Origin: Opisthocomus hoazin
Taxonomy: Eukaryota; Chordata; Aves; Opisthocomiformes; Opisthocomidae
DNA: 64,000 nt
Direction of reading: 5' to 3'
NCBI RefSeq assembly: GCF_030867145.1
Contig: NC_134434.1
Location: 4,154,001-4,218,000, forward strand
Shown here: positions 11,001 through 23,061 of the stretch, one piece after another
Layout of the letters: the number at the start of each line of letters is the position of its first letter
Position numbering within the stretch: position 1 is the first letter of the stretch
Program-made: the position numbers and the translations under genes
The notes under the pieces: model-generated
The model's database searches: none
Told to the model about the DNA's origin: nothing
What the model saw: the letters and a program-made list of their open reading frames with translations, nothing else

Positions 11001-13969
11001 GAATTTTTTTTTTTTTTTTTTTTTTTGCAATTTGCTGTTTGCTTTGGATCCCAACAGTGCTGTGAATGCCTGGGTAGAACATTTTTCCCCTTCAGCCCAC
11101 CTCCCTGTTTTGGTGCTTATCTGAAGTCACACTCCTCCTGGCACTGCTGACAGCAATTCAGGTTTCTGCTCCAGAGTTTGCAAAGTGTCCAAGCTCGGTG
11201 CCTGGCTTTTGGGAGCCTCGTGCTGGCAGCTGCAGAAGCTAGCTGTGCTCACAGGCAGAGCCACCAGCTCCTGAGGTCCGGCGTGCCTGGGGAGGAGAGC
11301 AGATGTTCCTGGAGAGGAGATCAGATGTTCCTGCGAAGGAGCTCTATGGCACCTGGTGCTACAAATGGCCACTCCAGACATGCAGAGCTTCACGTCGAGC
11401 TGGAAAAGAAACGAAAGATTTCTCGTTATGAAAGCATGCATAGAAAATTTCAGAGCAGAACTCAGCCTGTGAGCTGACGTTCTGACTACTTGCCTTAAAG
11501 GCATTGCGAGGAGCATGTTTGAACCCCGGACTCGCTGAGGTCAGAAAAGGAATTGCTGTTGGGTAGCAGGAGGCTGAAGCGAGGATGTTTGTGCAGCAGC
11601 TGTGGGATTCCCTGTCCTCTCAGCCCCACGCAGCTCAGGTCACAGGGCAGAGCAGCTCCAGGCATGCAGCGTTAGTTACCCGCTGCTTCTCCGAGTAACT
11701 TGAGGCCACGCTGTAGTAGTGCTGGAGCTTGAGAAGGTTCCAGCCAGAGCCCGTAGGGATGGAAGTTGGGAATCAGATTTAACTCCCCTTGTTTGGGAAA
11801 GATGCTACGTCCCCCCTTCCTCTTCCCAGTGGTGCAGGGGCTGCCAGCACTGCCATCGCCGAGCCCCATCCCGCAGCCCCTCTGGTCCCCATCCCTCCTG
11901 TCCCCTGCCATGTCCCCCTGCTGCAGGGGCTTTGGTGGCCTTGGCTGCCGCCTGCCATCCCCCTGCACTGCGGCTGGGTGGCTGTGGGTGGTTGAGGGCC
12001 CAGAGGAGCCCTGCAGGAGAGGACGCTTTCCAGCCAGCTCTCCATCCCTCAGCCGCCCGTGGGCAGCCATGTCACCTCTCCTGTCCCTTCCCGGCGGCTG
12101 TGGTCTGCTCAGTGCTGGATGTGCCACCAGTGCCGGGGATGAGCTGGGAGGGCCCGGGAGCCCGGACCTGTCCCCGCAGGGCGGTTTGGCTGTCTGCTGC
12201 AGCCCCTGCCCGCGCCTGCCAGGGCGATGGAGCCGGTGTCCCCTGTCTGTGCCCTGGCAGGCAGCGCTGGCTCGGCCTCTGAGCCCCACTGCCTGACACA
12301 TGGAGGACAGCCCGGTTGCTGCTGCCCAAATCTTGTGCTGATGCTGCAGTCCAGCCCCTTCCCCTAGGAAGGCAGCAGTCGGGATGGCGTTCTGCTTGCA
12401 GCTCCCTTCGACTCTGTCCGCAGCAGGATTTGTTGGTGGCCACACGTGCTGGTCACCCGTGAGGGAGGGAGTCCCTGTGGTCACTCAGCACAAGCATGAT
12501 TTTTCCAGAAAGCAAAAGGCAGCAAGTCCCACTGCGACAGCTGGGGATTCAACATCGTGTCCTGTAAACATTTGCGCTTGAAGTCTGTAACTAAATTTCT
12601 GCAATCCCACCTTCTCCTAATTCTCTTTCTGCTTTCTTTAGCCTTACAAAGGACGAGTCCAAAAGGCCAAAGTACAAAGAGCTTCTGGTGAGTGCAAAGC
12701 GTGGCTGTCGGCGCCGGCCATCGCAGCTCTGCCGGCCGCGCAGCAGGGCTGGGTCACACGTCCGAGACTGCTCTGTGTCTTCTCGGGCCATCGAGGCAGG
12801 GTGGTCAGCTCCACAGCCTGAGGATGAGCACCACCTCCGTGTTGCTGTCTCTGGCCTGCGGTCATGTTGATGGCCAAGGTTGTTAATGTCTGTACATAAA
12901 CACAGGAGATCAGCGGGGGGGGAGATGCCCTGTTGCAGCGGATTGGTGGTCCCTGAAGTGGGCAAGCTTGGGCAAAAGCAAGCTGGGTTTGCCGTGTAAA
13001 TGCTGCCTTTGCTTGAGGTCCTGGCACCGTGCAGGAGCCCTGTCGAATTGCTGCCCAGCACTGTCACGTGTAAATGCCTCCATTGCACAACGAGGATGGG
13101 AGTGTTCAGGCAAAAGTGAGACCTGAAAGAGCGCGGCTCTGGAGTAAGGCACCAGCAGAGCCTGTCTGTGGTGGGGGGTCCTAAGGGAGGGAATGCAGCC
13201 ATGCTTTTGGGTTGGGTAAGTCACACCAGGCAACCATGCACGTTCAAGGAGCTCTGGGCATCTGGAAGCCACCTCTTCAGGGGATGTGTGAAACCATGCC
13301 CTGGGGCCCTGATGGTGCTGGTGTGGTATGAAAGGAGTTTGCCTGGTGTGCTCTCCCAGAGAGTCACCGTGTTGTTGCTTTCCAGCTTCTCTGAGTTAGG
13401 TCTAGCCAGCATGGCCTCCTGGGCAGAGCAGAGGGTCAGCGTTCAGGAGAACTGGGTTGGGGTCCTGATCTGTTCAACCTCCGCAGGCCATGTCTCCCTA
13501 ACTCCTGTCTCCCCACTGCTGACAAGGCTGATGATGAAACCTACCTCTTGAAGGTATTTTGGTACATGTCCATGCTACAAAGCAGCCAGGTGCTGTTAAT
13601 TCTGCACCCTCACTGCCTCCTGCCCAGCCATTCCTGACACTCCTGGAGTCCTGTCCCGCCTCCATTCTGCACAGTTAAGATACGGATTCCCTGAGAGTAA
13701 AAGCCACAGAACAGGCTCTGTCCTGTTGTCCTACAGCCACCACCAAGCCCTGTGTCCTTGCATCAGACAAACCCATACTCTGAGTTTTTATCTGGGGTAC
13801 CCAGCATGTGTCAGAAAGGAGAAGGTAACCGTGTTGTTTTTTTGTCTGATTGCAGAAACATCCCTTCATCCTGATGTATGAGGAACGCACAGTGGATGTT
13901 GCATGCTATGTTTGTAAAATCCTGGATCAAATGCCAGCAACTCCCAGCTCTCCAATGTACGTCGATTGA
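7983..13969 (+). CDS. MAP2K4: MAP2K4 (MKK4/SEK1) dual-specificity MAP kinase kinase, C-terminal part, 4 exons
   Basis: Cytoplasmic and nuclear kinase that phosphorylates JNK (and p38) on Thr and Tyr of the activation loop, downstream of MAP3Ks. Four exons (7983-8060, 9109-9257, 12642-12687, 13856-13969) join in phase to 387 nt, giving 128 residues plus TGA. This matches human residues 272-399. Visible elements are the PE of the APE motif, the DVWSLG of kinase subdomain IX, the substrate-lobe segment YELATGRFPYPKW, the subdomain XI arginine in ESKRPKYKELL, and a C-terminal end PSSPMYVD that includes the docking (DVD) region. Sequence is nearly identical to mammals; I see conservative changes near the end (ERTVDVACY where I recall ERAVEVACY). 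The ATP-binding lobe, HRD and DFG motifs and phosphorylation sites are encoded by exons outside the window. No competing family fits. Confidence 0.97.
8061..9108 (+). other. MAP2K4: MAP2K4 intron 8
   Basis: 1,048 nt between GTAAGT and CTCTGCAG. Apart from a short CR1 tail fragment near 8685-8752 I see only unique sequence. Confidence 0.9.
8685..8752 (+). mobile_element. Short CR1 3'-end remnant
   Basis: GGGTCCCTTCCAACTTGAGA followed by ATTCTCTGATTGTGTGATTC is the CR1 3' end with a decayed octamer tail, here in + orientation. Only the last ~60 bases are recognisable. Confidence 0.75.
9109..9257 (+). CDS. MAP2K4: MAP2K4 coding exon 9
   Basis: 149 nt, phase 0 at the start and 2 at the end. The acceptor is CTCTGCAG and the donor GTAAGT. 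It encodes YELATGRFPYPKW through SPSFINFVNL plus the first two bases of a cysteine codon completed by the next exon (TG|C). It forms part of the kinase C-lobe. Confidence 0.97.
9258..12641 (+). other. MAP2K4: MAP2K4 intron 9
   Basis: 3,384 nt. It holds a poly(T) run (11004-11026) and a GC-rich stretch at about 11800-12300 that is open in several frames on both strands without homology I recognise. No exon is seen. Confidence 0.88.
11004..11026. repeat. Poly(T) homopolymer, 23 nt
   Basis: Uninterrupted T23 within intron 9. No retroposon body was recognised next to it. Confidence 0.95.
12642..12687 (+). CDS. MAP2K4: MAP2K4 coding exon 10
   Basis: 46-nt micro-exon. Acceptor TTCTTTAG, donor GTGAGT. 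The first base finishes the split cysteine, then LTKDESKRPKYKELL follows, containing the conserved arginine of kinase subdomain XI. Confidence 0.96.
12688..13855 (+). other. MAP2K4: MAP2K4 intron 10
   Basis: 1,168 nt from GTGAGT to the TTGTCTGATTGCAG acceptor. Unique sequence; no element recognised. Confidence 0.88.
13856..13969 (+). CDS. MAP2K4: MAP2K4 terminal coding exon 11 with stop
   Basis: 37 codons plus TGA. The acceptor is CTGATTGCAG. It begins KHPFILMYEERTVDVACY and ends PATPSSPMYVD. It carries the end of the kinase fold and the C-terminal docking region used by upstream MAP3Ks. Confidence 0.97.
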   Translation, partial: KHPFILMYEERTVDVACYVCKILDQMPATPSSPMYVD

Positions 13970-14355
13970 TATTGCTGCTACATCAAACTCTAGAAAAAGG
14001 GCTGAGAGAAAACAAGCTGTAAAGAATTTTCATCACATATTGCAGTGTTTTTAATGCTCGCCCAGACACCATGTGCAATAATATTGGTGTTATTTCCATC
14101 CTGTCTGTATACTGTTGTCACATATAAAGTGCATCCCTGTAATACCTGATCACACAGTGTTAGTGCTGGTCAAAGAGAGACCTCATCTTGCTCTTTTGTG
14201 GACATATTCATGAAATGTGGAAATAAGTACATTTATTTGTTGACCGTGATTGGATAGCACCTAAAATTCATTTCTAGACTGAAAACTTGGAGACTTCTCA
14301 GCAGCTACTGGAAAGATTTTTCTCTCAAACTCTTCCAATTGTTGTTTCAAGTAAT

Positions 14356-14361
14356 AATAAA
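14356..14361 (+). terminator. MAP2K4: Possible proximal MAP2K4 poly(A) signal AATAAA
   Basis: An AATAAA hexamer in an A-rich context lies 387 nt after the stop codon. It could produce a short 3' UTR isoform. The downstream GTTAGGCGTTGTCTGTCTG is moderately GT-rich. Use is not shown. Confidence 0.3.
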
Positions 14362-16934
14362 AAGCAAACAAACAAAGTTAGGCGTTGTCTGTCTGAACAT
14401 TAAGAGACTTTGCCTGGAGGAAGAAGAACTTGCTTAACCAACGAGATGCTTTGCCTTCTGGAGCTAGAAAGGCAAAGGAGAATTTTATTCTTCACAAAGT
14501 GCAATAGATTTACTGCTATGAAATTCTGTTGCTTTACAGTCGCAGTGTACTTTCTGGGGACAGTGTGCTCAGCTGAACTTCCTGTTAAAGAGAGATCATA
14601 TTAAATATAGTGAATATGTCTTTACCAAAAATATGTTGCATTGAAAGAGGCTAACATTAAACTATTCAGAGATGGGATATAATGTATTCTTTCTCCTTCT
14701 ACCAAGCCAGCCACTCTTCACTCTTAACTAGGTGTCCTGTAAATTGTTACCTGGTAAGATAAGACCTTTGACCTGAAGAATTATTAAACTACTCGATTGA
14801 ATTTAACCTGCTTGTGACCTGATTTATAGCTGCACAGGCTCACCACCAGCTGGCTTTGCTTTCACTTCGACAAGTGCCGTTCATAATGTCTGCAGCTGTT
14901 TTAATGAGCCACAAACGAATGTCTGCGATTTCTAGCCAGTCTTTCTCATGTTCTTTGCTGTCCCCATCCCTCACCAGACCAAACCTCAGTGCTTTGTCCT
15001 GGCCTGCACAGGCGGGACGTCGGGGATGTCCCCCCACCTCACCGGGGCTCTGCACCCACCCCGCTGCTGTGCATGTCACGCTGGGCTCAGCTGGGCTTGC
15101 TGGAGACCTTCTTCACCACCTCTTGGGCGCGTTTAACCTCTTCTGTGACCCTCCGTAGCCCTTGTTGCTGCACCCTGGAGCGAACCACACCGAGACTGGT
15201 GCAGACAGAGATGAGGTGGAGATAAGGAGCGTCTAATGCCTTGTGGGCTTTCAGCTGACCCAGGCAAGCTGTCATCTTCTGGCCAATTGCTGAGCAAAAA
15301 TGCGCGTCACTCAGGTTTTTTTAAATTGGCATATTTTTCAACCATTAGTTTTTCCTGAAAATACTTCTTTTTTCAAAACATTGCAGTTTTCAGGCATTTA
15401 GTAGCATACTAGGGATAAAATGGAGGCTGCAGGCGCTCTTACTTCCATCTTGAGTTGTCTAATTTAGGTGCTTGGCAGGACTTCATCAATGTTAGAGGAA
15501 CCGACTGTCAAAGCTCTGCGGCAAAGCCGGACCCAGGATGCGGAGGGCTAGAGATGCGATGGGAGTGAGAACAGCGGCACTGGCAGGAATCCCAAGGAAG
15601 GGGCTTCCCACCTCAAACCAATGCTGCCGAGCGCAAACTGGGCTGACGCGGGAGCACTGGAGACCAGCACACCCCTGCCCCGGCTGCTCGGTTGGGAAAG
15701 GAGAGCTGAGGCCATGCTCGTGCGGACACCTGCCTGGTGTTTCTCCGGCCGCAGAGTGACACCCGTTTGTAAGGCTTGCAGCACCGCGCGTCGCCCACGC
15801 GGCTGTCGGAGCTGGTCCCGCTGGCACCGAGGCGGACGCCGATGTGATCCCCTGGGCGCAGCATGCCCGGCCGGGCAAGGAGGTGCAGTTCTCCTGCCCT
15901 TCCTGGACTGTGCTCCTCCAGGGCTGCTTGTCCAGCGAGGTGGTCACTGAAGCCTACCCAAAAGCTTTCTGAAGTAGCTGGTCGTTACCAACAGCTCTGA
16001 TTCACCACTTGAAGGATCAGCTGAGCAAGATCCGCAGCGTGTCTGAAGGGGTAGTTCTCCCCCCAGCCCCGTAGCCTCAGAAAACTCAGCTTTTCTCAGG
16101 CTTGGCAAATCCCCGCAGCTGTGATTCGTCTCTCCAGCCTTCAGCCACCCGTAAGGGGACCTCGGGCACTCCGGGTCTCGTGGGCTGCTGGCTGGGGGGG
16201 GCAAAGAGACACAGATCCAGTAAAGGTAGACAGACGCGTGCAGAGGTGCTCTGCCCCCACCTTTCAGACGTTCAAGTCTGATTCGCATCTCCCCAGTGAC
16301 AGGGAGCCCAAAAACCTTTCAGAGGGCTAACGCTGGGATGGATCCTCCCAAAAATCAGTTTCCCTCCCACGTGAGCCACTGCCTTGCCCTGCACTTTTGG
16401 CACGGCTGGGGTCTGTTCTCCGCTGCCGACCCCGTCCGGAGCTCGTCTTCAGCAGCGCGACCCGTTTGCTTTTCACGGGTGGGAAACGGAAACGCAAAGC
16501 TTCGAGCTGCCAGAGGCAAAGTCAGGGTTGAGGTGCTGTGGCATAGGTGGCTGTACAGAAGGACAGGTTTAGCATATTAAACATAGATGATTATGAACTA
16601 TTAAGGGTGCACCATTTATTACAATCTATTAAAAAAGAAAAAAGTGTATAGTGTTCAGAAGCTGTGAAAATAGTGTAAGAACTGTACATTGTGAACTCTG
16701 GTTATTTTTTTTTTTTCTTGTACCATAGAAAAATGTATAAAAATTATCAAAAAGCTGATGTGCAGGGATGTTGCCTTATTGTTGTAAAATGGAGCTCAGG
16801 AACATAACTGCTTCAAAGAGCTTCAGAATATTTTATCCGGTATCCTGGTTTGACTTCCTCCTCTATTTAAGATATTATACATGGATCAGAGTGTTTATGT
16901 AATAGTTCTATCCTTTTGCCTGCAGGTCAGTTGT

Positions 16935-16940
16935 AATAAA
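16935..16940 (+). terminator. MAP2K4: Distal MAP2K4 poly(A) signal AATAAA
   Basis: The hexamer lies at the end of the conserved-looking UTR block and is followed by a GT/T-rich element at about 16955-16980 (GACCTTGTTATTTTCATTTTG). This is the best candidate for the main end of the transcript. Confidence 0.65.
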
Positions 16941-19900
16941 ACTAGGATGCGACTGTGACCTTGTTATTTTCATTTTGTAAGGTCAGACATGAATGGGAAG
17001 ATTCATTAAAAGCTGTTGAAATACCTGGCTTCCGGGCCCTTCCTCGAGGCGGAGGCAGCTGCGCAGGAGAAAAGCAGCCTTTGAAACTGCTTGTGCGGAA
17101 TTTAAAAAAGAAAGCGTAGGGAGACCTGGATATATTTCATTCCTCTGGAAGACTGCAAAGCCCTCTGTGCTAACGGGGTTCCTCTCAGGTGAGCCCTGTT
17201 TGCTGCACAGCCAGGTTCTGGTGGCTCAGGACACCTTGTCCCTGCGAGGAGGGCAGGTGGCCGTGCCCAAGCTCTGGGGAGAGGGCAGCTGACACTCGCG
17301 GCCTTGCAGGCTTCTTTATTTTTGCAGGAGCCATCAAAGTCTGCAAAGTCCAGATGATCTAAGAGTACTAAGTCCTGGGTAATTCCTGCTACCAAGCCTC
17401 CTGGTACTGGGACAACTGTCTCCCCTGCCTGGAAGCCATGGAGGGCTCAGAGACTGTCCAGGCAGGCGGGCAGAACTGGACCCCAGCAGCCTCCCTGGGA
17501 AAGAAGACAGTGTCGGGGGAGAGGGGCCAGCCGTGAGTGCCTGCAGTGCTCAAACCGGCTTGATGGGACCACCCCGGGAGTGCCCAGTTCAGAGAGGAGG
17601 AGAGCCAGAGCGTAACAGCAGGGACTGCTGGTCATGCCACAGCTCAGGACCAGAAGTACTTCTGCAAGGGTGGAGGCACCCGGCGTTGGCTCGTTGGCTC
17701 TCGCATTGTCTCTTCACATGGAGGGTGAGGATTTTGTCAAGAGAAGGGAAGGCAGATAACAGAGCTGAAGAAACTCTAGCTGCATCGAGCTACACAGAGT
17801 GAAAGTTTAGTGGTGGTTGAAGTCTGTCAGTCTGCATAGATTCAGTGTTTCCACCGCTTGAAGCTTCTTCTGGGAGGTTCCTTTTGCCAGCGCTATACTT
17901 GGGATATTTTGGACCACCTGCTATCCCCACTCTTCAGCCAGAATCCAAGATCCCTGCTTTGGTGATCTCCAGGCAGAAGACAAAATCCGACCGCGCAGCA
18001 GGGACAGTCCTTCCCTGCTGGGCAGCCGCTGGAGGACCCAGCTCCTCGCCTTCTAGCTCCTGTTCCCACAAATGGGAGCTGCCCTGGGTTTCTGTTCCTT
18101 CTGCACTGCAGCCTGCCTTTGCGTCCTGAGATTTGTTCTCGAGGAAGCTGTCACAGCTGAAGGAGCTGAAAGAAGCCGGTGGCTGGATGCGAGTCCACCT
18201 GCGCATCCCTGCACTGGGTATTCCCGTGCTCTGCGGGAGGGAGAGGATCCCGCTCGTCTCTTCGTCCCCTGTGACTGTGTCGCATGCAGAAGGGACTGTA
18301 TTTGTGACCAATTTCTTCCCAGTTGCCCCTTGTTGAGCTCATGCTTGGTTTTTTCCTCCAGTGGACTCTGTTCCTTGCCTGTTTGGACATCACTGCCTTC
18401 GCTGAGGACCTCTGCTGTCATTGCAGCACTGCTGAGTGCGGTACAGAAAACTGCCGACCCACCTCCCAGATGCCGCTGGTGTCTCAGACAGGACCCACCC
18501 CTGCCCAGTGCCACTGTTGCTGCTCCTTTGAGCCCTTGGACAATTCCAACATTCCTTCCATGAGTCACATATGATGGCTTTCTCCAGCCCTGGGGCTGGG
18601 AGTTCTCCTGTGGGCATCACGACCAGGTCCGTGTGGCTTGAATCTGCCTTCTGCCTCTGTGCACCACGTGGGCTCTGAGGCTGCCCTGGTTTCTGTACTC
18701 AGCACCATGGCTGAGGAGCAGAGGTTTGAGCCAGTCTCCAGGTAGACTTTGAGCCACTGACCACTCTCTTTGTGCCCAGTGGTCCAGGCTGGTACCTTGT
18801 ACCAATTCTTCACAACTTTATACCCACTTGCATTGCTGAGGCGCTTCCGATATCTTCACCAGGCATTATATAGCATCCAAAAAAAGCATATGGTGCTCTG
18901 TTATGATTATTATGTGTTTGTGGAACTCCAGGACCAGCTTTGAATTTCGGAGGAGTTCAAACACACCCCTGCCCAGATCCAGGCAGCATGAACGCAGATG
19001 CACACCACCACCTAGTCCTGTCAGGAGCACTTTGAGCTGTGTGGTCTCATACTTCTACTGACCTTTTGCTTGGTTTCCCCTAGCCTTCATCCCAGTCTCG
19101 TCTCCCTTGGTGGCCAGGTAAGTGTAAATAAAGTGCTCAGGCCTGGGTGCTGCTTAAAAAAAACCCCCTTCCATTTTCGCTTTGACTACTGACACAAATC
19201 ACAAGCGTGGCCATTGCTTTGAAAGTGTGAAGGGTTCAGGGAAAGAAGGAGTGGCCGCTCTGATGAGTAAGAAAAGCAAGCAGCGCTTGAATTTTTCCAT
19301 GATGTTTAAAGCTGTGCAAGTGCTTGGAGAGCAGGATGAAGCCCAAACTCCCTCTTCTGGAGACACACAGTGCCACCCTTGTGCTGGGAATCCAACAGCA
19401 GAGCAGCCTGGCTGGACCGTGGAGCATCTGCCAGACGACGTGTGACTAAAAGCCGTTGTCTCTGCATATATTGCAGATGGAAGGGCTGGGTGGGCCCTAC
19501 GGCCAGGAGACAGCCTGCATCTCCAAGCAGCTGCTATTTCAAACAGCAAATCTCTGCTCAGCTGCACCAGAAGAGCTGGGTGTGGGGCTGTGACTCTGCA
19601 GGAGTAGCTGTGCCGACAATCCCCAAAGCACCTGCAGGCTCAGGGAGTGGGCAGGGTGAGAGGGTTTGGTGGGTACAGAAAGGCCACCTGCTCGTGCTAG
19701 AGAAGATGTGCTTGCTTGTGAGGTTGTATTTCTTAAGTGTGTGGTGTCTGCGTGCGTATCCATACTTGTGCTTGTGTGAGTGCAGACACCAGAGCTGTGC
19801 TGAAAACCGTTGGAGAAGGTGCTTTGTGTGAGCCTAACAGCTTGTTAGACACCAGACACCTGATTATTAGCAACCACGTTTCCTACAGACGATTGCAGAG

Positions 19901-20312
19901 TGAGGAAGAAAAATCCATCAACATCAATATCTTGGCTGCCGCTGGCAAGGACTGAGGATGCTGACATGTGCCATGGCACCCCACACCCTCCTCCTCCAGG
20001 CTGAAAGCCCCAGAGAGGTCGTGAAAGGTGAGCAGAGTCCTCGAGAAAGGGAGAAGGTACAAGGAGTTCTGTGAACACTGATTAGAACTGTATGTAACAG
20101 AAACTATCAATGTCATCTAACTGGACTAAAACTATTTTTTTGATTCCATTCTTTAGCTGGTAATGACACCAACAATAAATTCATGACTTTGTATAAAAGC
20201 GTATTTCCTTTTGCATGCAACAAAATTTGGAGTGTAAGAAATTGGTAGGAATAGAAGGAACTTAGTCCCTAACTTGCATGCAATGAGTTGGCAGAAGTTT
20301 GAAGGTGTGGTT

Positions 20313-20330
20313 AAAAAAAAAAAAAAAAAA
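20313..20330. repeat. Poly(A) homopolymer, 18 nt
   Basis: A18 after GAAGGTGTGGTT. The upstream 150 bases are not a SINE or processed gene that I recognise, so it is listed only as a simple repeat. Confidence 0.95.
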
Positions 20331-20639
20331 GCATCTCTGTGAAGACCATCTTGTCCTCCTATGGATAAGCCAAGAAGTGCAGATGGCTTTGGTGATCTCA
20401 AAAAAACCTGGCCATCCAGCCAGATCACTACCAATGCTCCAGCGTGAACAAGTGTCTGGGCTTTAAAAACCAGATGTTGACTATGCTGAAGTCCCCTGAG
20501 AACCTGCACAGCCAGAAGAAGTCCATCTTCCTAAGTGACCTCCATTTAGATGTTGCAGATATGTTGCAGGTCGAGGGGGTGCAGAAGGTCCACGCGTGCG
20601 TAAGGAGTGGCCCTGGTCCCCTCCCAGGTGAGTTTGGGT

Positions 20640-20990
20640 GAGAGGGGGGGCAGAGGCTCTGGGGGAACTGGGATGAGCAGAGGAATCTGGATGGGTGGTG
20701 GGTGGTGGTGTGCTCGGGGAGGGGTGAGAGAGGGTCCTGTGCTGGTGAGCAGGTACGAGGGGGCTGTGTGTGCTGGTGTGGGGGGCAGTGGGGGCTCTGC
20801 GTGGGTGGGGAGGTGCCAGGGCTGCCTGTGCACAGGAGGAGGCCAAGGGGCCTTTGGCTGGTGGGCAGCTGGAGAGGGCTGGGCTGGGGGGCTGCTGTGG
20901 GTGCCGAGGTGGCCTTGGGGTGCAGCGAGAGATGTTGGGGGTGCTGGTGTGGGTGTCACAGGGTGACGGGGTGCCAGTGACAGCGTGGTG
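20640..20990 (+). repeat. G-rich degenerate tract
   Basis: The + strand is unusually rich in GGTG/GGGG runs (GTGTGGGGGGCAGTGGGGGC and similar). No clean period is visible. The opposite strand is pyrimidine-rich, which explains long proline-rich open frames there. It has potential to form G-quadruplexes. Confidence 0.6.
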
Positions 20991-23061
20991 GAAGGCACTG
21001 GCAGCTGTGGTGCTGGGCTCAGGGGCTTTCAAGCTCCCCCGTGCTGCAGGGGTCTGCGATGGGCACGTGCGAGTTCCTCCCGCTGCCACCTCTGCATCCC
21101 ACACACCCCTGAGGGCACGGGGTATCCCCGCTGAACCCAGAAGGCTGAGGAACAGATGCTTCCCCATGTCACTTGGGAGGGGAAACTGTGTCTAAAACAC
21201 GGTCTGTCTTGACCTGGAAGGTGGTGGAAAGAAGCTGCTGACGTCTCAGTGCATCTGTGGACGAAGCATTGGATGGTGCACCTCACATTTAAAAACCTTG
21301 CCAAAGGCATGAAAGATGTTGACTCTTGGAACATTTTTTTGCTTTGCATTTCCTGTATTTTTTAGGCAGCGAGAGCGGGACGTCACTGGGATACTCCAGT
21401 GATGGAGGTTTTTCCTTCACTGAATCCAGGCTTTGACTGGAAGGAAGACCCCAGGACCCTAAATCCCTTGAGGCAGCCTGCGTGGGAAAACCACCCACAC
21501 ATTGAAGGCACTAACTGCTTTGGGGCATCGAGAGGACAGTTCATCAGCAGGTGCTGAGCAAAAGAAGGCAGAGCATCCGTGGCCTTGCTCTGACACAAGG
21601 TGTGCCAGGAAGGACGAGAGCGATCCGAGGTGCAGGACACCATGGCACAGGAGCAGGGTTACGAAGCAGCAGGGAACAGCCCTGAAGCTGTAAACGCGAG
21701 GGCCTTGCAGCGACCGGCAAGGTCAGGCTCTGGCATCCCTACCAGGGAGGGCAGGAAACTGAAACACCTCCCAAACGGGACCCAAGCTGCTGAGGAGCTT
21801 CATGATGGTGGCTGAGCATGGATGGGGCTTTGCAGGTGCTGCTTTGGCCGAGGCAATGGGAGGGAGAGCAGGTCCTGTCCGGGCAGCACAGCCAGTGCTT
21901 TCCCAGGAGGCTGCTGCGGTGGGGCTGGAAAACCAACGGCTGGGGCAGAGCTGAGCTCTTCTCCAGGCAGCGTAGGAGCTGCGCTGCAGGTATCTTTTAG
22001 GGCCTGGAAGGAGACCTCAGGAGACCCTCTGATCCCTCCCTCCACCCCACAGCAGGACCTCAGTCTGCACTCAGCCTCCCTAAATGCTCTGGTCCAGACC
22101 TTGGCACCTGACAAGCATCTTTCCTGCACTTTAAAACTGTGACTCCCTGTACCACTCGCCCTGCTCTTTGCCTGTCACAGTGGGCGACGGGCAGCACGTC
22201 CTCCCAGCTCCTCTGCTGCCGATGGAACACCACAGGCAGGCTTTCCTCAATGGGCAGACGGGATGGAGGAGTGCTCCTGCCCATCAGTATTCCCAAAACA
22301 ATCCTGGACTAAGGCTTGTCTTCTCATTCTCTGAGTAACCGCAACGTGGCTCAGTCCAGGCAGTTTATCACAACACGGTTGGTTGCAGAGTGTAGGTTAG
22401 AGATTAAAAGGGGATCGTAGGAACTAGCAGTTTTTTCATCTACATCTTTCCAGATTCACTTCTGCAACGCCTCAGGATTGTTTCACCTTTTAAGCCCACC
22501 TGTGGACACACAGGCAGTCCCTCCCTGCAAAAGGTGGGTGAATCTCCTGGGAACCGATTAAAATTAAAGGAAAGATGCGATGAATCTGGAAACCAGCATT
22601 AAATGGGTACCGGGGAGGAGGAGACGGGGTCCCCCCAGGGAGAACTCCCCCAGCCTGCCTCTGCCACTCGCCCACGGGCAACAGGGGGGACACTGCCCGT
22701 GCCCACCATCAGCCCTGTGTCCGGCAGCCCACCGCCGCCGGAGCTCAGCTGCTGGAAAAGGCCAAGGGGTTTGGGCAGGGCACCCACCGCTGCCTCTGGA
22801 GGGGACACTGCTGCAGGGAGCAGGGTTTGCAGGAGAACAAAGCAAAACCGACGCCAATGGAAGAAAAAACCCCTCAGAAATGGGAGACTGCAGCTAGCTT
22901 GTTCAGAAATCTTCCAGGAGAAGCTGTTGCTGTGAAAGAAATACTTCTCCGTTGCAAAGAGTGGAGCTGCCCCAGGGCATGGAGCTGGTGCCAAGTGGTG
23001 CAGCTGGGATGTCTGGGGCTGCCCCGGCCCACGAAATCACAGAGCAAACTGCGAGCAGATG

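Larger units (their letters stand above)
13970..16957 (+). other. MAP2K4: MAP2K4 3' untranslated region
   Basis: AT-rich sequence follows the stop codon. The first 750 nt and the last 400 nt (about 16565-16957) resemble what I remember of the mammalian MAP2K4 3' UTR. Examples are the GCTCGCCCAGACACCATG stretch near 14059 and the AGCTGATGTGCAGGGAT stretch near 16753. The middle (about 14820-16560) is GC-rich and not recognisable to me. The 3' boundary is inferred from the poly(A) signal at 16935, so the exact cleavage site is approximate. Confidence 0.7.
16958..23061. other. Intergenic spacer between convergent MAP2K4 and MYOCD 3' ends
   Basis: About 6.1 kb. It contains a poly(A) run (20313-20330) and a G-rich stretch (about 20640-20990). 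Open frames of 60-228 codons occur here but lie in composition-biased DNA, lack homology I can recognise and lack convincing splice or start context. I support no gene here. An unannotated non-coding RNA cannot be excluded from sequence alone. Confidence 0.6.

Noticed and set aside
11672..12484. 270-codon open frame on the - strand in MAP2K4 intron 9
   Set aside because: GC-rich intronic DNA that is open in several frames on both strands; no homology seen.
20481..21167. 228-codon Pro/Thr/His-rich open frame on the - strand
   Set aside because: It mirrors the G-rich tract of the intergenic spacer. No recognisable domain, and composition bias explains the missing stops.
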